Counted from the stretch's first letter, positions 35,481 through 47,454 are shown. The stretch is DNA of 64,000 nucleotides from Amaurobius ferox (GCA_951213105.1 OX578140.1:33075518-33139517), one strand, 5' to 3'. Numbers and translations: made by a program. The notes: generated by a model from the letters alone, not told the origin.

Positions 35481-36422
35481 AGTTTCCTTATATACATAAT
35501 GTATAAGGAAAGTATTGTGACGGGGTCGAAAATTCGAATTCGATGTTTCGACGGGAAAGCACGTTTCAAGCATCCCTGATCACGAATCAAACATTTTTGA
35601 AGTGATGTCTGTGTGTGTGTGTGTGTGTGTGGAAGTATGTGTGTGTGTGTGTGTCAGTGAGTCTGTGGAGACGATAACTAACGAACGAATGGACCGATTT
35701 GAACCAACTTTGGTACAAAAATTACAATCCGTAAACACTGGAAGCTTATTGTTTTTATACGCAATCGAATGTTCAGAATCCCCTAAATTTTCGAATAAAA
35801 TTTTGAAAAAATCGTCAAAAAATCAAAACCACTAACAAAGTTACGCAAATAGACATATCTTATGTAATTCTTCATTAGAAAACGATTGACACAAATTTTA
35901 GAACGCTAACATGAACCGTTCTCGAGATATTGCACATTTTAAAAAAAAAATTATCAAAAAGTCATATAAAATAGAAAAAACTATTTCCTATTGAGAAACA
36001 TGTTCAGTTTTCATATGTAATACCATGCGATAAATTGGGTGACGTCATTCTCGTGGATCTAGCTCGTTCCATTCGTGAAAAAAGATACTTTGAGTAATAC
36101 ATTTGTATTTGAACGCCAATAATCATTTATCTGCTGTAAGTATAACTTATTTCTTAGTTCATAACACTTGGCGAGATTTTGGCGACGAATTTGGCGGAAT
36201 GTCGCTAACTTGGCGACTTTTTGAAATGTTGCCAAATTAACGAAAATCTCGGCAAATGGATAAAAATGACGTTAAATCAATGAAAATGACGACTAATTGT
36301 CGAAAATTCAATATCTTGGAAAGAATATTAGTATCTACTATAAGAAAAACCGATTTTTTTTACTGTAAAAGTAGTAAATTCATTACATTATATAAGGAAA
36401 GTCATGTGTTGCCCACATCAGA
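35481..36422 (-). mobile_element. Helentron-like repeat, full length, subfamily A (H6)
   Basis: Minus orientation. The 3' palindrome lies at 35481-35515 ('CTTATATACATAATGTATAA') and is followed by 'GACGGGGTCGAAAATTCG', a GT tract (35607-35655), and the full middle region. The 5' end at 36395-36422 reads 'TATAAGGAAAGTCATGTG' then 'TTGCCCACATCAGA'. Beyond is a T run. It shows the same length and order as H4 and H9. No protein is encoded. Confidence 0.85.
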
Positions 36423-36784
36423 TTTTTTTATATAAGTTTCGATGGCTCTCATAAACAGAAGAGGAAGATTTCTCTGAAAGTGTCAGAGGAATTTCCGATA
36501 AGGAATAAATAACGCTTAATGAGGAATGAAAACTTTGTGGCGGGGCTGCAATTGAAAAGATCTGATACAGTAAATCAAAAAAGTATTCATTTTAGCTGCG
36601 AACTTAGGAAATGCAGGGGTATTGTTATGAAAACTTATTTTCATTGTTGAAATCGATTAAAAGGGGGTCGAATATTATGAACTCGTATTGTAAAACTAAG
36701 CTTTTATGACGTATAGCTCCATCTATTCCAAACCCTTTAACTCATCAAGTATCATTTTATCACGAATTTATTTTACTTAATAAA
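36423..36784. other. Noncoding DNA
   Basis: About 360 bp with no feature recognised. Confidence 0.4.
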
Positions 36785-36790
36785 GGAATA

Positions 36791-36829
<39 letters not shown>

Positions 36830-37090
36830 AGCGGGAAATCTAACCATAATACGACTATGAAATTTGATACACATGTACTTCAGAACATGAGTAATTGCAC
36901 CTTAGCGCTATTTTTTCAAATTCGAGTTAATTATTTTATGTTTTAATCCTATTTACAACGATTTTGTCTGATATTCACACAAATCGATTCTTTGGCGAAC
37001 TAAAATATTATCACAAAGTTTCAATCTTGACACCATCCGAAAAAATTGAAAAATTCTCTTTTAAACTGTGAATGGAATCCATACGATTAT
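36785..37090 (+). repeat. Dispersed repeat with (CTGT)n tract
   Basis: Ten CTGT units at about 36790-36829, then 'GACTATGAAATTTGATACAC' and 'TTTCAAATTCGAGTTAATTA', the same order as 16130-16330. Confidence 0.5.
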
Positions 37091-37625
37091 TAGACAGACG
37101 ATTTTTAATGAATTTTTAAAAATTATATACTTTGCGTACGTTTTAAACTTCCCCCATGTTTTATTACGGTATACTGAAATTCATTTGCCATCCATCATCA
37201 ATTTTTTCATCACTTGCTTACAATATCCCAAATTACTCTAATAAATTTAATTTCATAAACCCATCCGTTGATTAATTATAATTTTTTAATCCTAGGCATA
37301 TCTTTGATTTTTTGAAAGAATCTGCCAGGCTATCGCAAGTTTCGTTCTTTTTGTGAGGTAGAAATGGATCAGGTAAGGAACCGCCGATTTTGTAGTAGAG
37401 GAGTAGATATTTTGGGATGGGTTGAAAGGGGTTGCTTGTAGATTTACGCGAAACCGTCTGTTTCTTGAACGGTTGAATATACGGTCAATTGTGATTGTCA
37501 TATTTTTTTGTTTTTGCGGAGAGCTCGTGCGATTTGATTCTTACAATTTTTGGATCGAAGCCGTTTTAAATTGTGTTCCCATGTATTATTTAAGCAGCGG
37601 GTACTTATTTAATTATTCATACGTA
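37091..37625. other. Noncoding DNA
   Basis: No gene recognised; frames at 37292-37501 (-) and 37422-37658 (+) have no motif. Confidence 0.4.
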
Positions 37626-38553
37626 CTACATCACTCAATAAGTCTCCGGTCTAACTAAGAAAAACAATTTTTTTTTATAAATTCGACTATATTCATCAAC
37701 ATACTCTCCTTCAAGAGTGATACATTCATTCCAACGATCCTCTAACTTTTCGATGCTTTTTTCGTAGAACGATTTGTTTTTGCTCTCAAAATAGGCCTCA
37801 GTTTCGGCAATCACTTCTTCATTTGAGCCAAATTTCTTTCCCTGGGGCATTTTTTTGATGTCTGCAAAAAGCCAGTAGTCGCTGGGGGCCAGATCTGGAG
37901 AGTACGGTGGGTGAGAAAGCAATTCGAAGCGTAATTCATATAATTTAACCATCTGTTTTCATCGACTTGTGACACGGGGCATGTCTTGTTGTTTTTGGTC
38001 CGGTGTGAGCAAACGTGCCACCCACTTCGAAAGCAACTTACGCATGCTCAAATTTTCGTGTAAAATTGTAAACTACCTTCTGATATCTTTAAGGTGTCAG
38101 CTATTTCAAGCAAATTCACTTTACGGTCTTTCAAAATTATTTTGTGGACTTTTTTTATGTTTTCCGGAACAACTGCCGATTTTGGGCCACCAGAGAGTTC
38201 AGCATCATCGGCGTTTGTACGACCGCGTTTAAATTCAGCATACCAGTCAATAATAGTTGATTTCCCTGGTGCAGAGTCTCCATAACGCTTACCAAGCCAC
38301 TATTTGGCTTCAACAGTATTTTTCCCCATCAAACAACAATGTTTAATCAACACACGAAATTCTTTTTTATCCATTGTTTTGAAAATTACAAAACTGGGGT
38401 CACTAAAACCACTGTAACCTGTAAACTAATTGCCAGGATGTCATGAAATTTTGATACGTATCGTTTGAAGGTTGGTACTATCCAGAAATCATATGGATCT
38501 GTCAACAGTGTTGCCATATATGTGTCAGACCGGAGACTTATTGAGTGAAGTGT
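37626..38553 (-). mobile_element. mariner transposon, internally deleted
   Basis: Inverted ends share 'CACTCAATAAGTCTCCGGTCT' at 37632-37652 and its complement at 38527-38547. TA dinucleotides sit just outside at 37624-37625 and 38554-38555, as expected for mariner. Total length is ~930 bp, against roughly 1.3 kb for intact mariners, which fits the internal deletion seen in the transposase. Confidence 0.9.
37635..38374 (-). pseudogene. mariner transposase pseudogene lacking the core
   Basis: The likely start is the ATG at 38374-38372 (MDKKEFRVLIKHCCLMGKN). The N-terminal HTH regions are recognisable: 'YGDSAPGKSTIIDWYAEFKR' and 'VVPENIKKVHKIILKDRKVN'. An in-frame stop (TAG) occurs at about 38301. 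After 'LLSKWVARLLTPDQKQQ', a mariner linker signature (WVPHxLT), the sequence jumps to 'ELRFELLSHPPYSPDLAPSD'. The region with the first two catalytic aspartates is therefore deleted. The last catalytic motif (HPPYSPDLAPSDY) and the C-terminus (FESKNKSFYEKSIEKLEDRW) are intact at 37635-37952. Motifs place it in the mariner (DD34D) group. It cannot be active. Confidence 0.9.
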
Positions 38554-39521
38554 TATAGTCGATTCTTAGTTACAAACTGAACAATGATGGGTACTTCCTT
38601 CTAGTTTATTTATACAAATAAAATTGAAAATATATTTATTTACTTATGTGCTTATGTGCTTATCTCATCATCAAGGGGAAAGCGGTTGCACCAAATTTCA
38701 TAAATACTTGTCTGTAGCCGTAAAATAGCCTCATATGATTTAGTTTATGTTTCGAGTTTCTTAGTCCAACGGTTGTCGAGATGTTAACAAGAAAGATCAA
38801 TCATGCATGAAGAATTGATTATAAAACACTTTCCAACTGTGCAATATTATTTAAACATCTCTAAAATGCGATACATTCAGCGGTGATATTTTTTTAAATA
38901 TCGCAATACTACAAAAATGTATTTTACTTTGAAACTTAAAACTTTATCGCAAAAAAATGAACTTTATTTAAATGACGTCATCGAAATATAAATCTTCTCT
39001 CTATGTAAAAGCAACGAATATTTCATTCATATCATTTTTATTCCAGACTCCAGAGCTAAATAATTTGGCAGGAAAAAATTCAGCAAATCTTATACAACTC
39101 ATCTTACAATTACTTGTTTACATTCTGTATCCATTAAAATTAGGTTTTGTTGTAGAAATAATCAAATTTTGATGATCATAAATTAAAAAATATTGTAATT
39201 TCGTTGTCGCAGAATATAGATATACAGAAAATACGCAAAAATAAAGCGGTTTTGGACGGGTGCAACACTAAATATAAATTTAAAAGAACTTTAAAAATCA
39301 CGATTTCTACACTAGGAAGAAAAGATGGATGCCAAATTTCATTTTGAAGTGGGTTATGTGATCTAAAAACACTAGGACTAAAATCACTAGACCTAAAAGA
39401 CAACCTTATGCAAATTTCTTAAGTAAAGATATTGATAAAATTAAGTTCTTTTTCATGTAAATTAGTTAAATTTTCCAAAAATAAATATATATAAATTTAC
39501 TTTATAAATTTAAAACTCATA
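38554..39521. other. Noncoding AT-rich DNA
   Basis: No gene-like frame; 38972-39172 (+) is uninformative. Confidence 0.4.
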
Positions 39522-40906
39522 TGATCTTGGAAAAAAGTATAAAGACAACTGCTTTTCCATCTAAAATTATAGTAAAATTTGCATATTTAAAAGCAGAAAA
39601 TGACTATTTCAAATACAAAGACTGGGTTTCTAAACAAAATTCACAATTTCCTCATTTCTTCACGATTTTTGTACGATGCCAAAAGGAACTCATCTGTTTG
39701 ACCTTGAAAAAGGGAAACTCTCTTGCTTTTAAAAAATGTGAATTGAGTGGGCATGCAATTTCGAAAAAAATTAAAAGATCTAAAACTGTAGTTTATAATT
39801 TTCTAAAGAAACCTAGAATGAATGGAATGTAAAAACAAATTGGAGGACCAGAAATTCTAACGCATCGACCGAAAAGAATGGTTGTAAGAAGAGTTTGCGA
39901 TAAAAAAAAACTGCAAATGAAGTTAGAAGAAATTTGGACTTACCATGTTCCACACGAACAGTTCAAAATGTTTTGGATAAACATCCGAATATTTGGTATG
40001 GAAAGTTAATGTCACGTCCGCCTCTTAAAAAGCACATAAGGAAAGAAGACAGAAGTTTTCAAAAAAATACATTTCTCTCTGTCCAAAATGGATTGATGTA
40101 ATCCTTTCGGACGAAAAGAAGTTTAATCTTGATGGGCCAGATGGTTTTTCTGTATTTTTGGTATAATCTGTAAAACCAAAGAAGTTTTTTTCCAAACGCC
40201 AATACTGTGTGGGCACAGTAATGATTTGGGGCGCTTTCGCCGTAAACGGAACCAAGCCTATAGTCTTCATCAACTACAAAATGAACTCTGACAAATAGGT
40301 TAATAATGTTAGGCGAACATTTGTTACCTGAGGTCCCACAAATTACTTCAGGAGACTATATTTTCTAACAGGATAAAGTTTCGATACACGTTTCTAAGAG
40401 TGTAAAACTCTAGTTTAAAGTTATTTCAGTAAATTTACTTGATTGACTGGCGAGAAGTCCCGATCTCAATCCAATAGAAAATTTATGGGGCCTTTTAGCC
40501 CGAGAAGTTTATAAAAATGGCACACACTATCAGTGTAAACAGGATCTTGTGTTAGCCATCAAACAAGCTTGGAACAACATTTCCATAGACACTTTAAAAG
40601 AACTTTCAGCATCGATGACTTCTCGGCTTATTCAAGTAATTGAAAAAAAAAGTTGTTTTCTTGATTATTAAGAGGAATATTAAGTAATTTAGAACATGTC
40701 CTTATACTTTTTTCTATATTTTCTTTAGTGATAATCTTTATAAGGTCAACTTTTGTAAGGTTCATATTTGTTGTTTTATGTGTTGTAAATGTTATTGTAT
40801 AATTTCATATTAGAGGTCAAAAATATCAAAAGCTCATTTTGATAAAATAAAAATAAAGTATATTTTCATTCAATTATATGTTGTCCTTATACTTTTTTCG
40901 CGCACT
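39522..40906 (+). pseudogene. Tc1-type transposon remnant with decayed transposase
   Basis: The right end 'GTCCTTATACTTTTTTCGCG' (40882-40901) matches the complement of the left 'GGAAAAAAGTATAAAGACAA' (39528-39547), giving eroded terminal repeats. Within, 39690-40670 decodes with many stops and frameshifts into Tc1-like pieces: 'LAFKKCELSGHAISKKIKRS' (HTH), 'GGPEILTHRPKRMVVRRVCD', and near 40450-40500 'SPDLNPIENLWGLLAREVYK', the last catalytic motif (D...PDxNPIExxW). The tail 'KQAWNNISIDTLKELSASM' follows. The 103-codon open frame at 39521-39832 is the surviving N-terminal part. The element probably sits in the non-LTR retrotransposon remnant that continues to its right. Confidence 0.85.
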
Positions 40907-41067
40907 GGTTCAACACAATCAAATAAATGCTTTCTAAATATCTAAAAACCCACCAGTAACCCTAGGGCCAGCATTTAAACTCTCATTGATTTCACCAAGA
41001 AATTTCATTAAGGCGTTTTCAGTGCTTTTATTTTTGCGAAACCCAAATTGGCAAGAACTGAACAAAA
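40907..41067 (-). pseudogene. Non-LTR reverse transcriptase, distal part
   Basis: The minus strand reads SSCQFGFRKNKSTENALMKF, followed by GGFLDI and KAFD-like text with an intervening stop. This is the segment of a LINE RT domain leading to the first catalytic aspartate block (QFGFR..ST..A....., FLDxxKAFD). It is interrupted upstream by the Helentron-like copy H7 and downstream by the Tc1-type element. Clade not assigned; Jockey, CR1 and related LINEs all show these motifs. Confidence 0.85.
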
Positions 41068-41826
41068 TCTTATGTGGGCAGCACATGACTTTCCCTGCAG
41101 ACTTTTATCCACGTTCTCTTTATTTTAATTAAATTTAATTCACTTTTAATTCAATTTTCGTTTATTTTCAAAGATGACGTAGAGATAATACGAAAATACT
41201 AAAATATCTCGAGAACGGCTTATTCTAGTGTAATGGGGATGGTCTTATTTTGTCATCTTAAAAATTACGTATAAAACAAGCATTTAATGGATATATTTGA
41301 GCATACGTAGTTTTTTATTTTAGATTTCTACGATTTTTGCTGGCCATTTTGCAGAAAAAGACAGATTATTTTTTTTCAAATCATACTAAAATCTAATCAG
41401 CACCAGGATAACCTACAAGGGACTTATCTACCGAATTTTGTGATATTCGGTCCATTAGTTTTTTAGTTAGAGTGGATACAGACTTTTGCAGGCCATTTTG
41501 CAAAAATAGGCGGGTTTTTTTATCCTGAATCGTACCCAAAACTAATCAGCACCAGATTCGCCCACAAGTGACTAACCAACCAAATTTTATGAAATTCGGT
41601 CAATTAGTTTTTTAGTTAGAGTGGATTCAAAACTGCACAGACAGACAGACACACAGGCAGACGTACAGACACAGACACTCAGACACACACACAGACGTCA
41701 CGCTAAAAATTATTTTTCGTATTCTAGAGGTCTCGAAATGCGTAGATCCGTCGAAAATTCGAGTTGCGATTTTCGGCCTGATTCCAATACTTTCCCTATA
41801 CATTACCATGTATTGCAGGGAAAGTA
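41068..41826 (+). mobile_element. Helentron-like repeat, full length, subfamily B (H7)
   Basis: It starts TCTTATGTGGGCAGCACATG after an A run, then 'ACTTTCCCTGCAG'. It has an interior with two diverged direct repeats ('TTTTTTAGTTAGAGTGGAT.CA' at about 41457 and 41607) and a short ACAGACAGACA tract. The 3' palindrome is 'ACTTTCCCTATACATTACC' followed by 'ATGTATTGCAGGGAAAGTA'. It lies inside the LINE reverse transcriptase: removing it brings the two RT halves together within a T run. Confidence 0.85.
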
Positions 41827-42380
41827 AAAATTTATGGAATTCAAATACTTAATTAATCTTTTCATAATTATTTTTTCAATAGTTTTAGTAAAAATAGACA
41901 AAAGAGAAATGGGCCTGTAATAATCGGGATTATTTTTGTCACCTTTCTTATAAACTGGTGTAATAACAGAAAATTGATGTTGGTCAGGAAATAAGCCTCT
42001 TTCAAAACTTAAATTGATGTTATGAGAGAAAACATCACATAATGGGGAAATATTATGAACAACGAGTACTCAAAACCTCACTTGGATCAGATTCACTATT
42101 GTGCAGAGCATCACTTAATGCATATTCCAAGTTTCATTGCCAGGATCATCGGGGATGTTAGTTTGAGAAGTGACTGCTGAATTCCTCTGCAATAACAGTA
42201 TCAGATAATAGCATAGCATTTCGCTTTGGGAGGTGGTAAGCGAGTGAATAGCCGTAAAACTAACTTACCCCGCCAAATTGTTAACAATGGTCCATTGTTT
42301 GCGAATATTTCCATTAGTACCAGTAAATAGCCTTTGATGATCTATTACGATACATCTGTGTGATACGATAATATCTGTAC
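41827..42380 (-). pseudogene. Non-LTR reverse transcriptase, proximal part
   Basis: The minus strand reads VYKKGDKNNPDYYRPISLL, then 'TKTIEKIIMKRLIKYLNSIN' (41830-42000), the start of a LINE RT domain (YRPISL motif). Upstream (42000-42330) pieces such as RKQWTIVNNL, VIAEEFSSHFSN and SDALHNSESDPS fit the linker between endonuclease and RT, with stops and frame changes. It continues at 40907-41067 after the H7 insertion. No endonuclease domain was found. Confidence 0.85.
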
Positions 42381-43424
42381 GATGAATACTCCAAGCAAAT
42401 AATATTACCGCTAAGTGTACCGGAAGTCGGTTTTTAAAAAGATTAGGAATCGCGATTTAAATCTGAAATCAAGAGCAAGTGGTAAGCAAATTTCGAAACA
42501 TCCCCCTGTTTATACAATTCTTGATGAGAGGATAAAAATTCTACGATTAGAGGAATAAATATTTGAGAATCGTTTGAGGGTGTTTAAGAATGAATAATTT
42601 AATATTTGGGATGAAATATTGACTTTGTAGTAGCGAGTGATGATTAGGTACTTGACGAAGTAAACCCTGAGGAATGAGAAATGTATTCAAAGGTTCCGTT
42701 TCTATTTTCGTGCAAATAGTGTTATTTGAAGTTTTAATAGTCAAGTCTCACTGCATCTTAGTGGCTAGAATTTCTGGATGAAGTTCCTAATTTGTTATTG
42801 AATATTTCGCGAATAGTTGAAATGAAAATTATTATATTTATCATTAAATTTTAATGGTTGGTTTAATTTATATACTAAGGAGTTTAAATTGAACTATATC
42901 AATTTAAACTATATTTGAACTATATCGATTTCGGTAGTCAATAAATCCGTACTTTAAAGGCATAATGAGAACACTATAATGTTAAATATAAATTTTAATG
43001 GTTAATTAGAAAATATAGTATATGTTGCTTCAAATTTTCTAGTTCTGAGAGAATCTAAAACTGTATTTGCATGAGTGAAATAAAATAACATTAAGAAAAA
43101 ATTGAGCGAAACAATGACACAAAAATAAGATAATAATACAGCATACAATTGTTTTTAGAATACGCTGGATTTCCTTCGTCGGTGCAAAAGAACCATTAAA
43201 CTCGAAGTCAGAAAAGATCATAATTTTTCCATAATCCTTTGAACAAAGTGTTTTTTTTAACTTATTCCTTACATGTAATATTTTTATTTATATACAATAC
43301 ATGCATGAAGTCCTAGAAGGACATATGTATGTATTGTATATAAATATTTATATGTCCTATATAAAATACATACATGAAGTCCTATACATACATAGACCTA
43401 AAAGGAACTCAAATTCCCGTCTTC
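42381..43424. other. Noncoding AT-rich DNA
   Basis: No gene. 43165-43195 'GCTGGATTTCCTTCGTCGG' resembles the arm of the foldback element at 56889-57107. 43300-43390 holds repeated 'ACATGAAGTCCTA'/'AGGACATAT' inverted words. Confidence 0.4.
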
Positions 43425-43470
43425 AGATTTTTAAACCATCGTTCTATTGACTAAGCTATTCCTGTTTGGG
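43425..43470 (-). repeat. tRNA-like SINE relic
   Basis: The minus strand reads 'GGAATAGCTTAGTCAATAGA' and 'ACGATGGTTTAAAAATCTGA', like a tRNA D-arm with intron-free anticodon arm. The B box is weak. Confidence 0.35.
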
Positions 43471-43609
43471 AGAGAATCTCACATTCTTCTCTCTGTAATT
43501 TGAGGCCGAGATTCTGCTGTCAACTAATCCACTTTTACTTTTTTCTTTCATTTCTTCAGCACATTCATTATTCACATCATATTTATTATCTTACAGATTA
43601 CAACATACC

Positions 43610-43690
43610 ACTTGCATCAGTGGGGAGTCCTGCACAGGGAGGGATTTGAACACTTGATTTCTGGATCTCGACACAAAAACTCTATCGACT
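43610..43690 (-). repeat. tRNA-like SINE relic
   Basis: The minus strand reads 'CAGTCGATAGAGTTTTTGTG' then 'AAGTGTTCAAATCCCTCCCT' (B box GTTCAAATCCC). It is not a foldable tRNA as written, so a tRNA-derived repeat is more likely. Confidence 0.4.
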
Positions 43691-44199
43691 GAAATATACA
43701 GACTTAGGAGTGAACATTCCGCATAATACATACAGAAGGAAATAATTACAAATATGTCATAAATTGTACTGAAGAATTGAATTAAAAGTGCATTTCTGAC
43801 CCCGAATCGATTAAATTTTAAAAAGTGTTAGTGCATTCACCATACGTCCAATTATTCAAGAATGAAAATCTCCTGAAAGTTCAAATGAAACAAATAAATA
43901 AACCCTACAGCAAGGAAAAAATGCTTTTAGAAACACGTTTGCTACAAGGAGAAACTCGAGTATCAAGGGCGAGAAGATGCATTATCCCGAAATATTTGAA
44001 GCTTTACCGTGATTTGATAAAGTAGAAAACCAATATTTCGTTTATTGATTGAAATAGTTACACTTTTAAAATTGTTTTAAAAAAATATCCACACACATGT
44101 CCAGACAAACACGTACACTAACGTCACAGCTTAGTGAAATAAGCGAGTCTTCATCAGAAGCATAAACGAGTCTACATTGAATATGCCGGAGGACGACTA
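43691..44199. other. Noncoding DNA with a 66-codon open frame
   Basis: 43825-44025 (+) encodes a short basic peptide (motif KEKMLLETRLLQGETRVSRA) with no family I recognise. Just upstream of the LINE remnant, it could be decayed retroelement sequence. Confidence 0.3.
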
Positions 44200-44560
44200 G
44201 TTTCCCAAGTCAGACAGATCTTTGTGGTCAGGGGCCAGAAAGTCAGATTCCAAACCTGGCATCTATTTTCCATGCAAGGAACGGCCATTTTTTTGAGCAA
44301 AGTCATATTGTTACAGCTAGTGGCCTGCCTCTGTTGGTGAACAGCATAAACCTTATATACTTGTAAGATCTATGGGGGACAGAAAAAGTTGCTTTTACCA
44401 CTCCATGATGATTCTCATGTTGGGATACAGAGTAATCAAAAGGCGGAGGAACTTGCTAGGGTCGGTTGTCTTTTAAATGTGTCAGATGGATATATACCCA
44501 CTTTTTCAGAATTGGACCCCTTATACAAAAAATAAAATAAAATATGAGATAAGGCACTAC
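44200..44560 (+). pseudogene. Non-LTR retrotransposon RNase H remnant
   Basis: 44400-44530 reads DDSHVGIQSNQKAEELARVG in one frame. This matches the 'SHVGIxGNExADxLA' motif that closes the RNase H domain of LINEs such as R1, Jockey and I. The upstream part (44210-44400) reads with stops and keeps little of the earlier RNase H motifs. The matching C-terminal zinc-knuckle region lies at 45187-45363, beyond an inserted block. Plus strand, so it is not the same copy as the RT at 40.9-42.4 kb. Confidence 0.75.
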
Positions 44561-44655
44561 AACACCCTTAGTACAAGGGTAGTCTTTCTTTTATCTGGAG
44601 CAGGGCCGCCCGAATGAAGCACGGACAAATCTAAACTGGGGAGGAGGGTATAGGG

Positions 44656-44657
<2 letters not shown>

Positions 44658-44692
<35 letters not shown>
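44658..44692. repeat. (TA)n tract, left of the palindrome
   Basis: About 35 bp of alternating TA. Confidence 0.9.
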
Positions 44693-44698
<6 letters not shown>

Positions 44699-44785
44699 GG
44701 AAATTGGAAGTTATTAAATATATTGAAGTGTTATAGCATTTATGCGCAAAGCAGCTACAAATACTATACACGATATAAATATAAA

Positions 44786-45185
<400 letters not shown>

Positions 45186-45186
45186 A

Positions 45187-45363
45187 ATGGGCCCACAATA
45201 TTAAGTAGAGAGGAACAGACGGTTTTATCTAAATTGAGAATTAGATGCACTGAGACTATGAAAACTGTAGTAGGAAATAAGATCCACCCTGACTGCCATA
45301 ACTGTCAAGGGGATAACATGGTTACTCTTAACCACATTCTGAAATGTATTGACATGGAAAGAC
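45187..45363 (+). pseudogene. LINE C-terminal Cys/His region
   Basis: One open frame reads [20 protein letters not shown] and [20 protein letters not shown] followed by KC. The CxxC...HxxxC pattern after 'LSKLRxRxT' is the zinc-knuckle-like end of LINE ORF2 downstream of RNase H (R1/Jockey style). It ends at TAA near 45370. It continues the remnant at 44200-44560. Confidence 0.8.
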
Positions 45364-45370
45364 ATCCATA

Positions 45371-46095
45371 ACAATCCGAGACTTTTTTTTTCCCTTGGAC
45401 ATCTCTCAAGAACATTATAGAACTGATTTACTTTTGTCCTAAGGATAAATCACACACACATTTAATATGTACTGATTTTAAAACCTCAGAAATATTTACT
45501 ATTTACTCCTATCACGAAAATGCTCGAAACTACAACTTTAAATGACGTTTTTATCTAAACTTTTTGTCTAACATTCGAAAAATAATAAATTTTAATGCTG
45601 GATTTTTATTGCGGCAATAAAGGGTATCAATATTTTCTGTGGAGAATTTTACGATTTGCAAGAAAAATACATTAACCTCTGATGTGTCGAATCAGCATGC
45701 TTGAATAAATTTTGATCTGAACATTTTTCTGAATGTGGAACCTGCCATAAAATTGCAATCACAAAGTGGAGAACAGCACACAAAGTGGTAAGCGACGAGT
45801 AGCGAACTCTGATATCCACAGTTTTGTGTTTAGAATAACATACGTCGTAAAAAACTTTGTTTTACTTTATGCTTGCTTTTTTATGAGAAAAAAGGGTTTG
45901 AAATTTTTACCCTCTTAAATAGCCCAGTTTGAAAACAAATATTTCAAAAATTCATTTTGTTTCTTGATTGTGTGATTATATTCCGTATCAAATGATGAAT
46001 TTAATTTACAAAATTATTCTTTAAAACGTTATATATTAAGACGAAGGCTTAAAAAATATAAAATTTAGATATAATTTATGTGTGATTTTGTTTTA
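45371..46095. other. Noncoding AT-rich DNA
   Basis: No gene recognised. A segment around 45540-46020 shows weak similarity to 51300-51780 (for example 'GAATTTTACGATTT', 'TTTCAATCACAA...' and 'GACTGCGTGATTATATT'). Confidence 0.4.
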
Positions 46096-46259
46096 TATAC
46101 ACTCTTTTGCAAAAAAAAAACCAAAAAAAAAAACGAAGCACCATGAAAAAAGTGACTGTTTTTATTGAAATTAAATATGCGTACAGCTCACACACAGGTA
46201 CTGAAATGATTGCAAAATCAAGGCCGCAGGACCCATCAATGGTTAGCAATTGCAGACTG

Positions 46260-47410
46260 AATTTTCAAATCAATAATTGGTGAAAAACCCCTTGGCGGCA
46301 ATGCATGCTTGTGTACGTCTAGGTAAGGCGTGATAAAGTTTCCTAATGTCATCCTGCGATACATTTTGCCAGGCATTCCTCAATTGTTGCTCCATATCTG
46401 CAACATTTCTGGCCGTCCGAATCTAGTGGCCTAGCACGTCTCATACATGGTCGATTGGCGAAAGGTCTGGTGACCTTGCTGGTCAAGGAACAGTACGGAG
46501 ACAGTCCATAGATATACGAACCGTATCTTCCGTGACATTATCTTGTTGGAAAATGGTCCCAGGTTGACGTGCCATGAAGTGTAATGCAAACGGCTGCAGG
46601 ATTTCATTAACATATTGTTGAGCTGTTAAAGTTGTACGCAGGATGACTAGGGGCGATCTGTTGTCGTAAGAGATAGCACCCCCACACCATCACACCAGGA
46701 GTAATGGTTGTGTGCCTGTTGAAGACCCAGACCGTCCGACTCGTCCAGAGGACTAAGAGCAACTATTTGGACGGCCGGGGTTGTGTGCCTGTGTAAAACA
46801 AAGGTTGATTGGGACCGCTGACCTTGGCACCTCCACACATGTACTCTATGGCCATCTGCTGAAAGACTGAAGTGTGATTCATCGCTGAACACTATGCGAT
46901 GCCAGTTTTCTGGCAGCCATGATTCTCGGCTACGACACCACTCCAAACGACTCTGTCGATGTTGTGGGGTTATGGGCAGATGTATTAAAGGCCGCCGTCA
47001 GAGTAACCCCATCTCAGCCAAGCGTCGTGAGATGGTGGAAGGTACCACTGGTGGTATGGGATAGACTGTAGCACGTTGGATGGTGGGCAGTGATGCTGTT
47101 GGGCCAGTTCTGACCTGTCGCACAATCATCCGATCTTGCTTCGCATTCGTGTACCTTGGCCTCCCAGAGTCTTCATTCCGCCGATGAGTTCCTTGCAGCA
47201 ACCATTGCTGCCAGCACCTTTGCACAGCAGTGTCCGTTCGGTGCAAGTGGCGGCCTATTGCTCAGTATGATGAGCCAGCTTCAAACATCCCGACTGTACG
47301 ACCACGTTCGAACTCGTCTAATTGCTTATAAGGTCTTCGGCAACATCGTAACGGCATTATTGGTTGTGTCTCCACGGAACTGCAACGCTGATAACGAGCA
47401 AAGATAAGTA
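46260..47410 (-). pseudogene. Tc1-type transposase pseudogene
   Basis: N-terminal DNA-binding part near 47000-47246: VQRCWQQW and RNEDSGRPRYTNAKQDRMIV, with the usual 'GRPR' AT-hook-like motif. An in-frame TGA stands at about 47000, within 'RRLAEMGLL-stop-RRPLIHLP'. The first catalytic block, WHRIVFSDESHFSLSADGHR (DE in FSDESHF), lies near 46830-46900. It is followed by VHVWR and then a SINE fragment that breaks the gene. C-terminal pieces 'GTIFQQDNVTEDTVRISMDC' (second D) and 'PARSPDLSPIDHV' (third acidic motif region, with stops) lie at 46430-46610. The family usually has DD34E catalytic residues. Confidence 0.9.
46720..46778 (-). mobile_element. 5'-truncated SINE-1 in the transposase
   Basis: Fifty-nine bases corresponding to the SINE-1 3' end in minus orientation ('ACCCAGACCGTCCGACTCGT', then 'CTATTTGGACGGCCGG'). 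A perfect 14-bp target duplication, GGTTGTGTGCCTGT, flanks it (46706-46719, 46779-46792). It disrupts the transposase frame. Confidence 0.9.
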
Positions 47411-47454
47411 GGTCCACATTTTTAACCTGTTTTATAGGTTGCTAGTTGCGCAGT

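Noticed and set aside
39522..40906. Possible intact small gene at 39521-39832
   Set aside because: It is the surviving N-terminal part of a Tc1-type transposase that is broken downstream.
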